A stretch of 27,694 bases of DNA from a virus: positions 1 to 27,694 of the IMG/VR virus record IMGVR_UViG_3300030060_006606; one strand, 5' to 3'. Positions 26,231 to 27,694 of this stretch are shown here, one piece after another (the stretch's first letter is position 1; the number at the start of each line of letters is the position of its first letter). Under the pieces are notes generated by a model. The model did not search any database. It was not told the DNA's origin and was given only the letters and a program-made list of their open reading frames with translations. The translations under genes and the position numbers were made by a program.

Positions 26231-26550
26231 TTATTTTGACAGTAGATGAACAAAAACGAAAAGATATTGATATCCTTAATTCCAAATTAACGTATTTAGT
26301 TGAAACATTGAGTAGAATGAATAAAATTGCCAGTTCAATAAAAGAACAAGGTATTCGCTCTGAATTAAAAAATGTAGAAGATAGATTAAGTAATGCTATT
26401 GGACGTATAAGAGAATTTGTTAGACAAGATGCTCAAACCCAATTACCAATAACTTTGAAAGGCCATTCCGGATATGCTAATAATGAGACTTTTGTTGCTA
26501 AACAAAAGTTGGACTTGCAAGTTATTACCGAGATGATAAACGATTTGTGA
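26227..26550 (+). CDS. Hypothetical coiled-coil protein (107 aa)
   Basis: The first plus-strand gene after the divergent region. It is mainly helical with heptad-like spacing (DIDILNSKLTYLVETLSRMNKI, then VEDRLSNAIGRIREFV), followed by a loop containing HSGYANNE and a final helix. No family is recognised. The start is GTG 26227 without a ribosome site, overlapping the end of a short leader frame. Its position before the MSW-protein genes suggests a virion or assembly role. Confidence 0.55.
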   Translation: MIILTVDEQKRKDIDILNSKLTYLVETLSRMNKIASSIKEQGIRSELKNVEDRLSNAIGRIREFVRQDAQTQLPITLKGHSGYANNETFVAKQKLDLQVITEMINDL

Positions 26551-26574
26551 TTAACACCTATTGGCTGGAAATAG

Positions 26575-26676
26575 ATGAAAAGGAGAAAAAAATTTTTTGC
26601 TAGTCCCACACAAATTACAGGTCATTTTTTGAAAAAGTTAGGTAAGAATAATTCCCCCCAAGAGAAGATAATATGA
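26575..26676 (+). CDS. 33-residue basic peptide
   Basis: Begins MKRRKKFFASPTQITG; strongly basic with no acidic residue until near the end. The stop overlaps the next start as ATGA. GGA lies 5-6 nt before the ATG. It is probably a small DNA-associated or virion peptide, but the evidence is limited to packing and composition. Confidence 0.4.
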   Translation: MKRRKKFFASPTQITGHFLKKLGKNNSPQEKII

Positions 26677-27014
26677 GTTGGGAAGATATTCTAAAAAAGG
26701 AACCAAGAAAAGGAACAGGAAAAAAACCAAAGGATTCTACTAGAAGACTATACACTGATGAAAATCCAAAAGATACTGTTCCTGTTAAATTTAAAACAAG
26801 AAAGGATGTGCAAGAAACTTTCTCAAGTGCTTCTTTCAAATCAAAATCTCATAAGAGACAATCTCAGATAATTAATTTAGTAGAACAGAGAGCGAGAGTT
26901 GCGGCAGACAGGGCTAAAGACCCCGAAGCGAAGAAAAGACTGAAAGCGGCACATGCTTATGCGTTATCTAGAAAGGAAGCCAGTAAGAGGAAAACACAGA
27001 GGATGAAAACATGA
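26673..27014 (+). CDS. Basic MSW-tagged protein 1 (113 aa), putative virion protein
   Basis: Starts MSWEDILKKE, then a Lys/Arg/Ser/Thr-rich disordered segment (residues 10-60) and a basic helix (LVEQRARVAADRAKDPEAKKRLKAAHAYALSRKEAS). High positive charge suggests DNA binding or a tail or capsid-interior role. The N-terminal eight residues recur, slightly varied, in the next two genes. Start overlaps the upstream stop; its stop overlaps the next ATG as ATGA. No family is assigned. Confidence 0.6.
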   Translation: MSWEDILKKEPRKGTGKKPKDSTRRLYTDENPKDTVPVKFKTRKDVQETFSSASFKSKSHKRQSQIINLVEQRARVAADRAKDPEAKKRLKAAHAYALSRKEASKRKTQRMKT

Positions 27015-27412
27015 GTTGGCAAATTATCCTAAAAGAAATGGCTTGTCCTAGAGCAACGCAGGATTTAGAGTTAAACACTAAAAATAGAGATAGTGCGGTT
27101 AAAGCCGAACATATTCAATATGGTCCCCTTAATTTAAGTGATGAAGATTATTGGAAAAGGTATGCTGATAGATGGAATACTACTGCGGAAGTAGCAAAGA
27201 AATCTAACTGTAGTAATTGTGTAGCGTTTGATATTTCTCCTAGAATGGAAGATTGTATGCCCTTAGAATTAGATGATGACGGTCGTTTAGGTTATTGTTG
27301 GATGCATCATTTCAAATGCCACTCAGCGAGAACTTGTTATACTTGGGCAAAGGGTGGCCCGATAACGGACGATAAGAGGTCAAAGGAAAACCAAGAAAGA
27401 GGTGAACAATAA
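27011..27412 (+). CDS. MSW-tagged protein 2 (133 aa), cysteine-rich, HiPIP-like pattern
   Basis: Begins MSWQIILKEM. The C-terminal half has CSNCVAFD, then EDC, then GYCWMHHFKC and CYTWAKGGPI. This C-x2-C...C...C...C order with a final GGPI is a pattern I know from small phage proteins encoded near structural genes, sometimes likened to high-potential iron-sulfur proteins. A metal or Fe-S cluster is likely; its function is not known. GAGGAT lies upstream of the start. It is placed between two other MSW-tagged genes. Confidence 0.6.
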   Translation: MSWQIILKEMACPRATQDLELNTKNRDSAVKAEHIQYGPLNLSDEDYWKRYADRWNTTAEVAKKSNCSNCVAFDISPRMEDCMPLELDDDGRLGYCWMHHFKCHSARTCYTWAKGGPITDDKRSKENQERGEQ

Positions 27413-27694
27413 ATGAGTTGGGAAGACGTATTGAAGATACATTGTGGAACGCATGAAAAGACAGACTATGAAGAAAAGACACTAACTGGTAATCAAAAAA
27501 GAATTGATGCTGATGGTGATGGAAAAATAAGCGGAAAGGATTTCAAGATGCTTAGAGATGAAAAGAAAGCAGTAAAGAGCGATTCAGATATTGAGAAAGA
27601 AATCCTTGCTGAAATTAAAAAGGAAGGTGGAGCATTGGGGATGAAGAACCTAAAAGCAATTTGTCCTCCTAAAGATTTGAAAAGAGTCTTAGAT
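27413..27694 (+). CDS. MSW-tagged protein 3 with an EF-hand-like loop (partial)
   Basis: Starts MSWEDVLKIH, directly after the upstream TAA, with AGGTGA 7 nt before. It is open to the window edge (94 codons) and so cut at its C-terminus. Residues about 32-43 read DADGDGKISGKD, a full calcium-binding EF-hand/dockerin-type loop with acidic residues at positions 1, 3, 5 and 12. A charged helical region follows. Calcium loops often stabilise virion proteins, so a structural role is inferred from that and from the gene neighbourhood. Confidence 0.65.
   Translation, partial: MSWEDVLKIHCGTHEKTDYEEKTLTGNQKRIDADGDGKISGKDFKMLRDEKKAVKSDSDIEKEILAEIKKEGGALGMKNLKAICPPKDLKRVLD

Noticed and set aside
1-27694. 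Firm assignment to magroviruses or to a specific archaeal host
   Set aside because: Gene content is compatible with that, but no capsid, terminase or polymerase gene lies in the window and no search could be run.

Overview
The window looks like part of an AT-rich DNA virus genome that infects archaea, probably a marine, magrovirus-like virus. The virus group and host are inferred from gene content only. Three lines support an archaeal host. (1) The replication set is archaeal/eukaryotic in type: PCNA clamp, RFC small subunit, a second clamp-loader-like ATPase, an RPA-like ssDNA-binding protein, ATP-dependent DNA ligase and a Sak4-like RecA-fold ATPase. (2) Transcription factor TFB and a PC4-like coactivator are encoded. 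(3) A tRNA-Lys(UUU) gene carries a 78-nt intron with a textbook bulge-helix-bulge splicing motif. Genes are tightly packed, overlapping as ATGA, GTGA or TAATG, and mostly have Shine-Dalgarno (SD) sites.

Layout. 1-8.3 kb (minus strand): replication operon, with two structured leader elements just upstream of the SD sites of the clamp and Sak4-like genes. 8.3-10.9 kb: many small proteins (micro zinc fingers, single-pass membrane peptides, a PC4-like protein). 10.9-15.6 kb: GroEL and GroES homologues, a JAMM/JAB protease, an E1/ThiF-like adenylyltransferase and TFB. 15.6-21.8 kb: unknown and small zinc proteins, a wHTH protein, a beta-grasp ubiquitin-like protein ending in Gly-Gly-Asn-Cys, the tRNA, and a DUF1599/MazG-like protein. 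21.8-22.95 kb: the largest non-coding stretch, with an AT-rich origin-like segment followed by hairpin-rich sequence. 22.95-26.0 kb (minus): short accessory genes in five transcription units, each preceded by the same palindromic element (core ACCATATGGT with CAAAG...CTTTG arms). Transcription diverges at about 26.1 kb. 26.2-27.7 kb (plus): probably the start of the virion module, where three successive proteins share the N-terminus MSW-(E/Q)-x-(I/V)-L-K.

Main points of interest. First, E1-like, JAMM and ubiquitin-like genes together suggest a virus-encoded ubiquitin-like or sulfur-carrier modification system. Second, eight copies of a 25-32 bp palindromic element are confined to 3.6 kb and most sit 40-60 bp upstream of start codons, so they may be a virus-specific promoter or operator, possibly used by the viral TFB. 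Third, several intergenic RNAs have strong predicted structure, including a three-stem pseudoknot candidate. Fourth, an MSWEDILK-like N-terminal tag is repeated on consecutive putative virion proteins.
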